Below, piece by piece: positions 26,480 through 40,800 of a DNA stretch of 64,000 nucleotides. The notes beneath the pieces were generated by a model. It did no database searches. It was given only the letters and a program-made list of their open reading frames with translations, and was not told the origin of the DNA. This DNA comes from Triplophysa rosa (taxonomy: Eukaryota > Chordata > Actinopteri > Cypriniformes > Nemacheilidae), in contig NC_079898.1 of the NCBI RefSeq assembly GCF_024868665.1, forward strand, positions 16,364,403 through 16,428,402, written 5' to 3'. A program made the translations under genes and the position numbers. Every line of letters starts with the position of its first letter. The first letter of the stretch is position 1.

Positions 26480-26779
26480 CAGGGTGCAAGACCCACACGA
26501 TGTAGTTCCAGCCAATTGCATTCCGGAGAAGTGACCATGGCTGGAGATAAACAATGCACAATAGATCACTCTCCTTAAAAGGTATAAAAGAAGGCAGGCA
26601 CCGCAGGAATAAGGCAACAGCGGGGAGAAAAGAAATAATCCGCGTTTCTCCTGAAATTCTGAAAGGATAATTGTTTAAATCCGAAATGCAGGACTGCCAT
26701 GATCGGCTGAAATGATCTGCATGTGAAGGGAAAAGAATCTCTCTCCCCATGTGGGGTTGCCAGGCTCACCCTCTCCAAA

Positions 26780-28600
26780 CCACGGTCAGAGCCAAAATCG
26801 CTTGAAATTGTTCCTCACTGTCGCAAACATAAAAGCATTTAACACTCACCCATTGTGCGGGAACTGATCACTCAAGCACCCCATCAACACAAGCCAGATA
26901 TTCCTTCCACAGATATGTAAACAGCCCACTAAGATTTCTTTGTTTGGATTTTGAAGCTGGGTAGGTTTGCCTTTGCTGCGCTTGCTTTTACAGCTTAGAA
27001 GCAGGTGGATGACAAAACATCAATCTCTCCAGGCACAATGTGTAGCACGCACACGCTTGACACTCTACACAAGCAATATACAATCACACACTCCAGCACA
27101 GTGCTTTCAGCTTTAACGCTGGGTGTATTTGCTTAAAGGCAGCTTTAGAGAAGAACTGCATATTTGATCATTTTTGGACAAAGAGAACATTGTGCTTATT
27201 ACACGATGTAAGGTTTAATGACAGTAAAGTAGTAAAAACAATACAAAGACATTTGCATTTATAGCAGTGCATGGCAGAAAGTGAAAAGAGATTCAGTGTT
27301 GCCAGAGGAAACTAGAGAACTAAACAGCTTTATAAAGTATGGGGGAGGCCAGGGAGTGTTGTAACTCTGGGTGAACTGAACCATCTAACATTACATAATA
27401 ACAGGAGGATTACAATTACAATTGTACATGGTTTACATCAAAGTTGTACATTTTTGTCAAATGTATGGTTACAAATCACGTTAATGATTGTGAAATTTGG
27501 AATTATAAATCAGCAAGTCCTCATGTTTAATTAGATTTTTACAACAAGCTAATTTTCACTTACATGGTAAAAATGGGTGGTGATTGGGGATATCATACAG
27601 CAATAACCAGAATAAATAAAAAAATGAGATACGAATTTTGTTTTTCGAATTGTAAAACTAGGTGACAAAAGTTTAAAAATAATGCTAACTTTAAAACATT
27701 AATGTTACTAATGATTAAGTAGCATAAAAACATTACACGTAAGTTATTTATTAGCATTGAAACAAGTGTCTCGAGGTGTCTTGAACGCAGCACAAGTGAT
27801 AGAATTCTAAACTAATGTGTATCAAAGAAATATGGTAACGTTAATTGGATTCATGATCAATGTTATAGATGTTAAAAATGTGTTGCAACACTCAATGACC
27901 CTTACACGTGTATATTATGGTTAACTGTCTGTACAGTATGCATCATTGACAACAATTACGATAATTGGGGCAAAATGGGGCAGTAAATCTAACTTACCTG
28001 TTACAGCGCAATACGCATCCTTTCGTTGGTTTTGTTGACGGCTTTAATTAAAGACACATTTCAGACTTTGCACCCTTGAATTGGACGCTGTTACCAAACG
28101 AAAGAAAGCAAAATTGTTCTTGTTGCTGCTGCTGTTGTTCTTCTTGTTGTTGTTGTTGTTGTTTTTATGGCGTTTGGCATATAACGTGGTTCGAATTAAA
28201 AAATTGTTTGGCCATTTGTGATCACGTGATACGAGGTAGAGCGTCCCGTGATTTATTTTTTTAAGCTGAGGTCATTTATGTGATTACATGGTTTTTTTTA
28301 CCTATTGCTTCAACTTTAACTTACCTTTGTTTATACCAACTGGAGGTCCTTACTTTTTTCGATTTTTAATTCACAACAAGAGAGTATATTCGATTGATTA
28401 ACGCATTAAAATGAAACATTTGACATTAACAATAATTTTATCAATAGTTTTGCTGTACTTATATATATGTGTGTGTATAGTGTAAAAACAACTGATAGCG
28501 TGTTTTTTTTACTTTTCACAGACATTATCTTGTTATTGAAATATCGTAGTTTCTGAGTTCAAATAAAGTTTGGTCATTCAAACTTTTATGACGTAAGCGA
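26780..28600. other. Non-coding, upstream of FANCL
   Basis: AT-rich sequence with no recognisable gene. The FANCL promoter should lie between about 28.4 and 28.78 kb. No TATA box or CpG island is obvious. Confidence 0.45.
28118..28167. repeat. (TTG/CTG)n trinucleotide repeat
   Basis: tgctgctgctgttgttcttc then repeated ttgttg. It lies about 0.6 kb upstream of the FANCL start. Confidence 0.85.
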
Positions 28601-28781
28601 CACTTGAGTCTTTTTGCGGGAAGTACTTTCGCTTTGCTTGGATCTGTTGGTACTGGTGCTGTTTTGACAGCAGCAATCGATTGTTTCCCTTCCTCAAAGC
28701 TTTTTTCTTTAATGTGTACACGTTTATTTTACCTAAGGTTTATACGCGTCTTTACAAAATACTGGACAGTTTGTATGTATA

Positions 28782-28871
28782 ATGTCGAACTGTTTGCTGA
28801 TGAAAGAAAGCCCTATGATAATTTCGCTTAATAAAGAGAATACAGTCTACGATGGGTTCATTACAGCGCTG
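28782..28871 (+). CDS. fancl: FANCL coding exon 1 (residues 1-30)
   Basis: Starts at ATG 28782 and ends in phase 0 before the donor gtgagt. The conserved part is TVYDGFITAL. I chose this ATG because the stretch from it matches the length of the mammalian N-terminus. In-frame ATGs at 28800 and 28815 would shorten the protein by 6 or 11 residues. Confidence 0.85.
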
Positions 28872-31800
28872 GTGAGTAAGGGAATCATGTTAACTAGCTA
28901 GTTTAACTTGTCCGTTTATATCCATGAAGTCCTCAGTGTGTATGACATTATGTGAATACCATACCAATAGTCAGCAGTTCAGATGTCACTTCTTATTTGT
29001 CTTTGACAGGAAAAAGACTTTAGGATAAGAATAACTTTACCCCCCGACCATCAGATGAAACAGGCAACGTATGATCACCATTTATTTAATTTATTACTGA
29101 ATGATATTTTAACCTGGATATGGGTTTATGAATAGTACGTTTCAGTGCCATTTGGCAGTGTAGTCATATTCATTGACTTGTCTTTTATTGTTTTGTAGAT
29201 TGCACTGTTGTTGGCAAATGAAACGACTACTTCATGGTTATCAAGATATTGTGAAACAGGTACAGTAAATCAATGGGAAATAGTTTCCAGCTATTTCTCA
29301 TCATTCAAGAAATGCGTCTTAATTAACATGTAATGTTTGTTGAGGAAAAAATAATCATTTTCCATATGCCTGTAGGATAAAAAGATTAGATTTATGTTGT
29401 ACCCTGCCTGGATTTATGTTGTACCCTGACGGGTTCATATTCATTATTTTCTTATGAATTTAAAATGATTAATAATTAACTCTGATGTTCACCCTCATTA
29501 GTCAAATGAACAGGTACAGGTTTTGATATTCTGTAATAGTTAAGCATGTATGTTCTGTTTTAACAGAGATTACAGCATTCAACAAATTTGATGGGTTTTA
29601 TCCTGGAACTCAGGACTGTACTGGTAAATATTGCTTTAGCAATATGATTTTTATCCCTGGGGCTGTTGACAAATGTTTTACATCATGTAACATTCGGCAT
29701 CAGATTACCATAATGAATGCATGGGTTGTTATTGAATGAATGATGTGCTTCTCCTTACGAACTTCTCTTTATCAGGAAGTGGCGTTGAAGAGCCAACCAG
29801 GATGCCAGTCCTTTTCGCCACCTCAGTATTATTCCCAGCTGATAACAGAGATGGAGATCTTAGGATGGGATAAGTATGATGTTTTGAGTTGTGGCCTCCC
29901 TAGAATCACATTGTATTCAATTGTATTGTGTTTAGTTTTAGTTACATCCGCATTGGCATGTATGTCTGTCATCAATGTTTTATGCAAACATTCATCTATC
30001 TTGCTTTGTAATAAAGGGGGCTAATGTGGTGTCTGTCAGCCATGTATCAAGCTGTGATTTCAGTAGGCTTCTCATTTCCCACTTTCTATTAATGTCCAGA
30101 GATATAATTATGATATTAGCAGATGCAAATTGGTCTAATTGGAGACCCACTCACAAGTTTAATGGGGAAATGTAGAAGTTGGTCTGGAAATAAGGTGCAC
30201 ATTTCAGACCTGAATTGCGGTCAGACGCATTATACACTAGCGCTATCTGTAAATGCACTTGAGATTAATTAAGATGCTTAATTCATGTCTGTGTTAATAG
30301 CCTCAAGTCCGGCACAGTTGTGGCCTCTGATTGGTTTAGGAAGGGGGATGCGCCGCAGAACCTGGTCATTTTAATGAGTTTTAGTTGCCTTGAAGAAGCC
30401 ACATTTACAGTTAATTACTGTATAGATGGGGTCATGCCAGTTCTCCCCTCTTATCCTCAGAAAAGTTCAAAAGAGTCAGATATTTAGGAAATTACAAAAC
30501 ATCCGTTTCTCGCTGCTTTAAAGTGGTATGTAAGTGTGCCATTTGAACGATCACAGAAAGCATTGGGTCATAAGAAAATCAAAGTGGAATATTTTGACTT
30601 TGATCCCATTTTGCTCCTATTTTACTGTGAGATATTGCATTTTGTCTGACATCATCATCCGAAACTGTTCAGAATTTTTTTAGACTATTGATGCATAGGA
30701 GCCGTGGTGAGAGGTTGTCACACCTTGCACATGTATGAGAGAGAAACGCGGGCCTCTCGCTGTGGTCTTTTAACACCCCGCCAAGATAATGACACCTGAG
30801 CAGGTTTCCTATTGGCCAGTCCTCTCACCATCTTACTCTAGCCAGCAGTTAGATTTTAAAACCCATGATCCCTGGTGGCACCTGTGAGAATGGAATAACT
30901 GTACTATTTTCAGTAGCTGGGTTTTTGCATTTCTGGATAGTTGATAAGAATTGGTCAGAAAACGGCCCTGGCTGTATTACAGTTTGGGTTTTTTCTTCCT
31001 CCCGTGCTCTTCGGACAAAAATTCTTTGTATGGCTTTTTGCTTTCATCTGTGGCCTGTTTGTATGCAAACATTCCAAGTGTTCCTGTGCCGTTTATGAAG
31101 GAAGCTGATTTTCTAGTTGCAAATGTAATGTTCTCATCAATCCTCCCAGCAAGACGTCGAGCTGTCAAGCTGTTTCAATCAGCTGAGGTGAACAGCGGCG
31201 AGGCCTGATACTGTAGTAGCATATCCCTGTAGAATGCAAAGTGACTGAACGGGATTCCAGCTCAGAAAGGAGATCTCAATTTTTGAGAAAATGAATGATT
31301 GGTGTGATTTTGTGCCAAAAGCTCATGTAATTGAATGTGATGCACAAGATTCGTCCCGTGGGTTGTGAGAGAGAGAGTCTGTAGTTGCTACTGAATCTTC
31401 TGCACCCCAGCAAAAGAAATGAAATTTTGCCTGAATTGTGAGCTTGCAGTTTGAATTGAACGTGAAGAGATAAGCAAGGTTTTTTACGCTTCATAATAAA
31501 TAAATAAATCTGCACAATTAATAACATGTAGTTTGTAAGAAAAATTGAAAAAAATATAAATAAAGCTTCGAAACTAAGGATGGACGATAAATTATCGACC
31601 ATAACGGTATCGACCGATAAATGGTCATTTTTAATGTTATCGGCCGATAAATCATAAATTATTTCCTCTGATTAAACTTCTTCAGCTGCAAGCTGCACAC
31701 AGTTAAAATACAGTACAGTACTGTATTTCTGTTGAGATCATTCACTTACTGCTATTAGCAAAACATTGTTGATGTAGGTACAGTATTTATGAATGTGTAA

Positions 31801-34800
31801 ATTATAGGAACAAAAGCACATTGTTTGAGTGTCTTGAGACCTTTGAGACATGTGGCTATTAAAAACATTTTTCTGGGTTGCTCTGGAAGAACATCTATAA
31901 TTTGTTTATTACATAAAAAATATACCAGAAAAGTTTGTAGGTTAAAGAATCGTTAACTAGTGTAAAGTAGGCTTGGTACATGATTTTCAGTGGGAAAAGT
32001 AGAACTAATGGTTACCTTGTTTTCTGCAGTGAATGATTTCAAATAAAAGCAGTTGTCCAAATTTTGCCTTTTGTTTCCATTTTAGGGAATTTTACTGTAT
32101 ATTGGCCAGTGTTGGGTGTAACTAGTTACAAAGTAATTAGTTACTGTAATTTAATTATTGTTTCCTTGAAAAAGTAAAGTAAGGGTTTACTCTTATTTTT
32201 TCTGTAATTTAATTACAGTTACTTCTGATGTAATTAAACTAAATACTTTGTGTAATATGTGTGTGCAATAGTGGACTTGACATCAAAATTCAAAGTCTAA
32301 CTTTAAAATCCTTGCTTTAATGTATAATTCTTACATTTGTAATACTTTGGTCAGTTAATAAGAGTACTTTATGTAGTTTAATATTATTTATTTGAATGAA
32401 TTAAATAAGCCGTTTCATGTCTATCCTTCAATCACTTAACTAATCAAGGTTGATGTAGGATATAGAAAGTAATTAGTAATAAGTAACTAAATACTTTTTG
32501 GAGAGAGTAATTTGTACAGTAATCTAATTACACTATTGAATATGTAATTAGTAACTAGTCATTAATTACTTTTTCAGAGTCAAGCCCATTGCACATTGAG
32601 TCCGAAATTTTCGTCCGAAATTTCCGTACGTTAAAAAATAAATACGACCTTACGTTGTGTCAATCACATTTACACACTGCCTCCGATATTTTTGTCCGTC
32701 ATAAAAAAATTCGGACCGGGTTTGATTTTCTGCGTTTTTCGCATCCGTAAGAATCGTTTTCAAATGTTTTTTGGCTATTGTCCCTAATGTAAAACTCGTC
32801 CGATGCCACAGTTTGGTGTGAGTGTGTGCGCGCGCGCTGCGGCGTGTGTGTGTCCACACCTTAGACATACTGCCAGTCTCTGTTCAGGATCAATTGGTTC
32901 ACGGAAATTGGTGGTCTTCTTTTTAATATGTGGCTTCAGTATCGCTAGCAAAGCATCAAACTGAGCAACTGACATCCTGAAGTTAATTTTAAATCGGTCA
33001 GGATAATCCCGCAGTTCCAAGGAGGTGGAACTCTCCTTCCTCGTTATGCAACCTCAGGACTGGATTTTTTTTCGCAACGGATTAATAAATACGCATCGGA
33101 CTCAGTGTGCAAGGTTTCTGTCCGTGAAAATTTTTTAGAATGACGTATACGAAATAACATATACAAAAATTTCGGATTGTATGTGCAAAGACCTTCACTT
33201 ACCCAACACCAATATCGGCAAATATATCCGTTATCGGCTTCCAACGTTAAAGAATTATCGGTTATCGTTATCGCCAAAATGTACATATCGGTGCATCCCT
33301 ATTTAAAACCTTAAAATATGAATGTTGTCATATATTTTAATTCTCTCTAATTTGTAGTTGTGATCCATTGCAAACAGTGTAAGTATAAATTACAAAATTG
33401 TCACTAGTGAGTTGCTGTAGTGAGAAAACTGTTGTAATGTAAATATACAGTACATCATTGAGAGTTGGTTATATTCTGCAGTGATTAGAAGTGTAGAGGT
33501 TTTTCTCCAATATGTTTTATGTGGATCTAAGTGCTAAGAGGTACATGTGGATATGCGATCCTGCAATCTTTGCCGACGGGAACCCTCAGAGCAAAGTGTG
33601 CGTGCACACACCAACCACAAAACGCTGTGTTACACGACTCGTAAATAAGCTGGTGAAATACGAGCGTGTCATGTGAAGTGCTGGAACATTAGCAGGCATA
33701 AATCTGTTGTGGTTTGGTGTAGTCGATTCAAGACTTTCAGCACTGTTTGGAAGGTGAAAGCACTGTGTATGAGGTGCATCTTAAAATGAGAAGTCAACGA
33801 AAATCAATTTGCTTTAAGCTTTGAGGTCTGGGCCCTTTGTCCTGACTAATCTTGACCATGTGCAATGATGAAGAGATATTATATGATTGCATTTGGAGTG
33901 TTTGAATAAAAATATTAAACATATATGAAATGAGACTCCCAAACGGTCTGTCTGTCTGATGCATATGTATGTACACTGGTGAGGAATTAAAAAATAGCAC
34001 AGAAGGATCTTGCTCCATCTTCCTCATCCCACCCCAAGTACCTGGCTGATTTTTTTGTCATGTAACAGTCACATTCCCGCAATAAAATATTTGTTGTATT
34101 TATTTATAACAATGATGTTTTGACAGGTCTGATGTGTGTGTGGTCTTATGTGTGACGCTATTGATCTGTTTTGGCAGGCTGCTCTTCATCGATGCAGAGT
34201 TTTGCACGCTCAAGCTGAAGGCAGAGGACTCTGCTGGACGTCAACACGCTATTACAATCAAACTCAAGTCCAAGGTGAAGCCAAGGGTCAAGACCTATTT
34301 TAACTCTTATTTTCTCTCAATGATATATATTTTGCAAACCATTTTTTACAAATCAGTCTTTTTTTGTTGTTGGGTCACACTGAAACACAGTATTCTAAAA
34401 AAAAATCTTAATTAATTCATTAATAATAATAATGTTGTTATTGATTTATTATTGTGATATTGATTGTTTCATTTATCATTAAGGTAAACAGCGCAATTTA
34501 AAAAAAGCGCCAATGGGAGTGGAAATTTCTGTGGATGATTTACTAACAAGGCGCACATTTAAAAACACAGGCACAATATCTCATTCCCATAATGATCAAC
34601 ACAATCTACTTAACGTTGTGCAAATTAGGTTTTTGGGGGCGTTAAATAACTGCCGCAAATACCAGTACAATGACAAGCGCAAACCTTAGTAAATCGCCTT
34701 GTGTGAAATATTTAAATACTCTCCTCCCATAAACTTTGCGTCTGAAGAGGAAACTCCTACAAATCCATATGCAATAAAGTCAGTCGCAAAAACAGCTGTG

Positions 34801-37800
34801 TCCACGTCCTTTCAGCGCTAATTTTCACTGCGTGTCTTTGGTAAATACAGACAGTAGTTTTTTTACGGCAAACTGTTAGTAAGTCTGGCCCTATAGCTCT
34901 TAGTTTTTGTCTGTGAAGATTTGTTCAGTGAGATAACGTTTGTCATTTTGCAGACTTAGTATTTTTGTGGGTCACAGATGCAAATGTACAGCTTTCCTAA
35001 TCCAGACTCTCTGTGGAAACAACTGGACTACAAAAAAGAGCAGAACTTTGGTTTTAGTATCTAACTTTAAGCAGGTGGCACTAATGTGCTGTGAATGTAA
35101 GATTATGCTGAGAGATGGAGAGGTGAGATTGCGGCGAGGCCTGAAGGAGAGGTGAGAAAGCCCGCGTGGATGCGGTGACAGAGATAAGACCGTGAGTGAT
35201 CTACATAAGGTGATTACAGGGGCCACAGCAGAAGCAGAAAATGATGGCACGTGAGTGGTTTGTCTGAGTGCTGGGCTATGAACGTGAGCTTGGCTAGCCG
35301 TCGGACGTATGGATGTGTTGTAGATGCCAGTGGCTGTCCGCACGGGGTTCTGATGAGATTCAGCAGGGCGTGAGAAGCCCCCTGTGCCCACCTGCCCACC
35401 GTCCTGCGGTGAGCTAAAAATAGCAGTGATCTAACCACCGCACATCTGCTCATCTTCCCAGAGCCCGGCACCTTTCACAAGGGCCTCCGTCACCCAACAG
35501 CGGCTCACGCAACAGTAGTCGGTCAAGGCGGCTCAGTTGCTTGTGGGTTGTGAGGTCTTACCCAAACATGTATTATTGGTTGTTATTGGAGTACTGAGGA
35601 GGTTGAAATTGTGGGTCCTTCTGGGAAGTGCCATTTGTGTCACTCATACTTGTATGCATTTTAAAAATGACTTGAACAGTAGATGTCAACTGATGCCAAC
35701 TATTTTGTATTAACTTGATCACAAGGATTCTGTGTCTTAAACGTTCAAATTATCGCTTTTTTTACTTTGTTGTCAGTATCCAGCTGAGGCCCCAGAATTC
35801 TCTGCAGATCTTCCTGTTCCGTTGACCATCACATGGACCGCACAGGTACTTTTTAAGTCAAATTTTCTAAGTAAAAATCTGAACAAAGTAACATTCAAAA
35901 GTTTTCACTTTACCAGTGAGTTGAAGTTTTTTTTTGTTTATTTATACCACTGAAATTAGCCTCTTTTTTTAATCACAATTGAAGTACAATTAGTTTAATT
36001 ACCAAAGTTTTTTGGCATTTGAAGGTGCGTTTCTGTTGATGAAAGGTGTTTCGTGCTGCATTGTCGCTTTGATGTTGCTTCCATAAAAACAATACCTCCA
36101 CTCACAAAGGCTCGAACCGTGCCAAATAAACCAACAGGACGGCGATCTGGAAAGCTACATACATAAGCGGCCTCTAATGAGCCTCCGCGAGTTTCCTCTT
36201 ACGTATAACAATTAACGTGAACGGAGACCCATTTTTCACTGTCGTTTTCGTTTTATCATCGTCCTCTGGTTTCACCTCCCACCCTGAAAACAGGCTCCGC
36301 TTCAGTCATACGTTTGCTCCAATTACTTTGAGGTGGATGAAAGCGACTTGGCGTTCCACGCAGCAGTGGAGTGAGTTGGGGAGGGAGCTGAAGCTGTGTC
36401 GGGTGAGAGATGGCAGCAGAACATGGCTCTCTGACAGAGAAGACCAGCTCAGCACACCGCAGCCTTCTGTTGGGTGAAGTCCTGCTGGGCTGCTGATGTC
36501 TTGATGCATCTATTCTTTTCAGAGAAGAGAAAGGTCTGTCCGAGCTTCTCTCACGTACATTTGAATGAGCGATGATTACCTGCACTGTTGTGTGTGTGAG
36601 TAATCTATAATGTGGATCAGGAGATTTGGCGCGATATGGATGCAGGTGTGTCTCAGCCCAATTTACACTCAGCAAGTCACCCGGCCAGACTCCTGGTGTG
36701 CAGAGAGAGATGATGCTCACTGCTTGAGTTTTCACTTCTCAGCCTGTTTTCAAATAAAGTACACCATAGCTTAGTCTCACGTAGCCAGACTTATCGGCAC
36801 TTATCGCCGCTTTCTTTGGCCAAGGCCCGCCCAATAGGCCATATGACTGACAGGTGTAAAGCAACCAATCACGTTTCGTCTTGAGCCGCGTTAATGTTTA
36901 GAGGCGTGGAAATGTCCCCGCAGTAACAGACCGGTGTGAATTCACGAACGTGTCAAAAGTTAACAGCAACAAAATGATTATAAGTTTATGCTGTGAACCT
37001 TGCATACTTTTAAGAATTAAGTGTTTAGTCGATCGTGATGAATTCTTATAGCAACTGTTGTAAACACGACAGCTTACTTCTTAGATCAGACGGCTTCGTG
37101 TTGTTTCCAGGCAGTCCGTTAAAGAACGCGACACGCACGTCTACCGGAAATCCTATGAAATTGAACAAATCAGATGACAACTTCGAACGTGCTGAAGTGT
37201 TTCCAAAAAAGTGTGCCATATGCATCAGATGTTCAGCCAACGGATCGTGGGCGTGACGTCTGAGGCTGAGACTAACCATAGCTGAACTTGTAAGATATAA
37301 TATACAGTAATAATGTAAAAGCCGTTTAATGTACCTGCAATACATGTGTATTTGTACACAGGTTCTTTTCACAGCAGGTTTGTAAGCATGTTAAAACATA
37401 CTGTAACATTAGGTTCTCTTTCTATTAGACAAAAATATTAGCTACAAATTCCATGGAAAATCAACCTTAAGATGAAAAGTTTTTATGAAAGGTTTTTACC
37501 ATACGTAAAGGTCACATGTCAATATTTGGTCGTTTAAATACCCAAGTCTCTCTTCCATAGTTTTCCATAGTCATGTAAGTGTATTGTCACATCCATAACG
37601 GAATTGTCACATCCATAACTGGCCATATTCCTCATAAATGGACACATGAAAATTAAAATAAAAGAACTATTATATGTTCTATGAAGAACCATTCCTTCTC
37701 CATTTGTTGGGTATTATTGCTTTTGGTTTTAATTCGATTACTTCACGTTTTCATTTTAATTCATAGAAATCCTACAAATTATGTACGCGCATCCTTTTTG

Positions 37801-40800
37801 GTCACTTTCATAACGCATACATTTTTTTATCTTTAAAAAAAACTGAAAACTCTTGCATAGACTGATTTTTTTGGATGGACTCGATGACCAGGGATTTGGT
37901 AAAATACAAACCGATGATTCAGTATATTGGTACTAAATACATTCTCCGAGGATTTATAGTTCAAGTTTTAACTGAAAAGGTCACATCCATAACGCTGGAA
38001 TTGACCAAATATAATCGCACCGAGCATGAGAAATATTTAACCATTGTAGTAGCATCATGGTACCTTTATATACTATTAGGATTTTGTTCCTTTGAATTTT
38101 AGGGAGTCCGATTCTGCTTATTGATTTTAATTCTTATCGATTCCCAGTTTTGATTCCACAGTTGAAGTAAAACATTTATAACATAAACTGTAGTTACTTA
38201 ATGAAACTATGATACATTTGTGGTTCTTGTGCTTTACTGCAAATACTATAGTTAAACTATGCTTACTATTAGGGCTGGAAGGAATATTCCGTTACCGCGG
38301 AATAAAATGTCAACCGTAAGAGATTTTTATGTTCCGTGTATTCCGCGGAATGTAAATAAGTAGGCGTGGTTAACTCGGCGCTGTGCAAATTAGGCGCTAT
38401 TCTGAAAAAAAAACTAATGAATTAATCCACCCGTAACAAATGAACGTATCAAACATTCTTTTGACCTTCTTTCAGTCTGTAGTTTAGAGATCCGCTCCAG
38501 TCCGGCGCTTCTCTCAGGGATCTGCGCCAGCATTTAAAAAAGCTCGTTCTCAACACGTATTTCAGAAGTCAGGTTGTTTTGAAAAGCTGTTAATAGTTTT
38601 ATAAAGTTTAACTTCAGGCGAGCCAAGGTGAAACTTACGTTGAAATGCGCACGAGCGCTTTGATGTGACGCGCTTCTACCTCCAGTTTTGGGAGACGCGT
38701 GAGGAGTCACCAGAGACTCGCAGTGCAAAAACAAGCCCGAGAATAAACAAACCTAAAGACAGAGAGTCGCAACACACTAAAATTGCTCATCTAATAGAGA
38801 GTGAAGAGCGATAAAGACCTACAGTACAGACCCCATGAACACCAGTTTATAACACTAGTCATACTGTACTCTCATTGTTTGTGCATATTCATACTTTACT
38901 GTTATATACTGTATGTTGTCTATCTTCCTACTGTATACATATGATATAGCCAGAAGATAAATATGAATAAATAATACAACTGATTATCAGAACTTAATTT
39001 GATATCTTTAGTACATTTTCATAACTTGCCTACATTTTAACTATGGTGAGCATTTAAATGAACTGTAATAAATAAATTAGTTAAATCAATCTAAGAAAAA
39101 TGAGGTATAAAATATAGAATTTTAATGGGAGATTGTTTCATGAAATATATCGTCACCATGAAATAAAATTACTCATTCTGTGAAATAGATTTTTGGCCAT
39201 TCCGCCCACCTCTACTTACTATAGTAAAAATATGGTTAATTTTCATAAGGGCTTTTATTGAGATATCAGCAGATCACAAGTTAACACATGCACGTTTCTG
39301 AAAATAACCCTGAAAATAACCCAACCTAGTATAGTATGTGAGTAACAATCATCGCTCCTCTACAGGCCATAGACCTTATTTAGGAACTTTTTTATTGTTG
39401 TACATAAATAATCAGTTTAACCCATCTTTGTTGCTGACGGTGGGTCCTTCACAATTATAGACAATGAACATTAAGGAAAACGACATATCTGTGTGTGCAA
39501 TTATTGATTTATTTACTTGACACTTGTTCACTAAATGACTGAAAATGCACCGTTGAACATTAAAAGGAGGGACCATATTGGAAGAGTTAACAGAAGAGTA
39601 AGCATTGTGTCACCTCACTAGAGATGAATCCATTGTTGTTCCAATTTTGGGCACATTTCCAACAGAACTTCAATTATGAGGACATCTCACCTGTACCGTA
39701 TATTTAAATAAAAGCATAACTATAATCACACGACTGGCATTAATTGGAAAATAATTGCTGCGTCTTTGCACCTGTGCAATGTTAAATTGTGTGCGCTGTA
39801 TTGGCACAATGACCCGTCATTTTAGGTTCATGTCGGAATATTTCCTCCTGTGCGGTGCTGGAAAACGCTCATGCACATTAATGTGTGTTGTTGGTCTCAA
39901 ATCCTCAACTGAACACAAATTACGACAGTACTCTTCATTTTTATCTCTCTCTTCGCATGATGCTGTATATTTTGCTTTAGTGCTACGGTCTAAAAAAAAC
40001 AGAAGTCATTTGATTTGTTTTGTTGTGTTCAATTACCAGCTTTTGCTGCAGCATTCAGCTCTGCCTCGGCGCTCTCCAATTTAACATGTATGAAAATGTA
40101 TCGGGCACATAATCAACACCAGCATGCAAATTATGTGACAAAAGACAAAAACATGGGATCTCATTTTCTAAATACAGAAAGTCCTCTCCCTCTTAAATCA
40201 GCTGAGATTGGCTGTATTATGTTGTTGAGATATTACAATGGTGCAAAATTACTGTTGACAAGTGGGATTTAACATCTGAGGACCTAAAATCAATGTACCT
40301 TGCGTCAGAAATACACAGGCAAAATAAACTAAATAAACTTACTGTGTACAGCACAGTTAAGAAAATGTAGACACATTTGATGCTTAGCCAAAACAATTTG
40401 ATGAAAGAGGTTCATGTTTGTATCTTTTACTATGTCAGGAATTAAGAGACCATTTTCAAATTATTTTCAGTTTTTCTGAATGTACTATTTATAGGTATGT
40501 TTTATTTAGGTAAAATGATCATTTTTGTCGTATATTATGTGAACTACTAACAATATTTCTCCCAAATTTCAAATAAAAATATTGTTTCAATTTGCATTTA
40601 TTTGAAGAAAATGACAAATGGTGAAATACATTTTTGATCATTTGAAAACTGTGATAAAAATCGCATAAAAATGTTCATGTGTCTTGTCATGCTGTCAATC
40701 TTTCACATTTGCTGTTGAGCAAAAAGAAAATAATCGTCATTTTGGGTACTACTATTCATGTTGACATCTGCTTAAAGTGGCGTCACGCAAAAGCTGAAAA

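Larger units (their letters stand above)
31575..33305. mobile_element. Outer DNA element of a three-level nest in FANCL intron 5
   Basis: The left end near aaggatggacgataaattatcg and the right end cgatatgt...agggatgcaccg (reverse complement at 33,282-33,302) share the ATCGG/CCGATAA-rich body. It is interrupted from about 32,108 to 33,215 by other elements. Confidence 0.5.

Noticed and set aside
26283..26750. 155-codon open frame on the minus strand
   Set aside because: Runs through a GA/CT microsatellite that yields Ser-Leu repeats. Artefact of low complexity.
28076..28264. Cys-rich frame upstream of FANCL
   Set aside because: Produced by a TTG/CTG trinucleotide repeat.
32784..33020. A functional Harbinger transposase gene
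   Set aside because: Only an N-terminal-like segment is present. The frame breaks and the DDE catalytic region is missing.
36256..36735. 159-codon open frame on the minus strand
   Set aside because: Within FANCL intron 7, antisense, with no domain and several overlapping frames.
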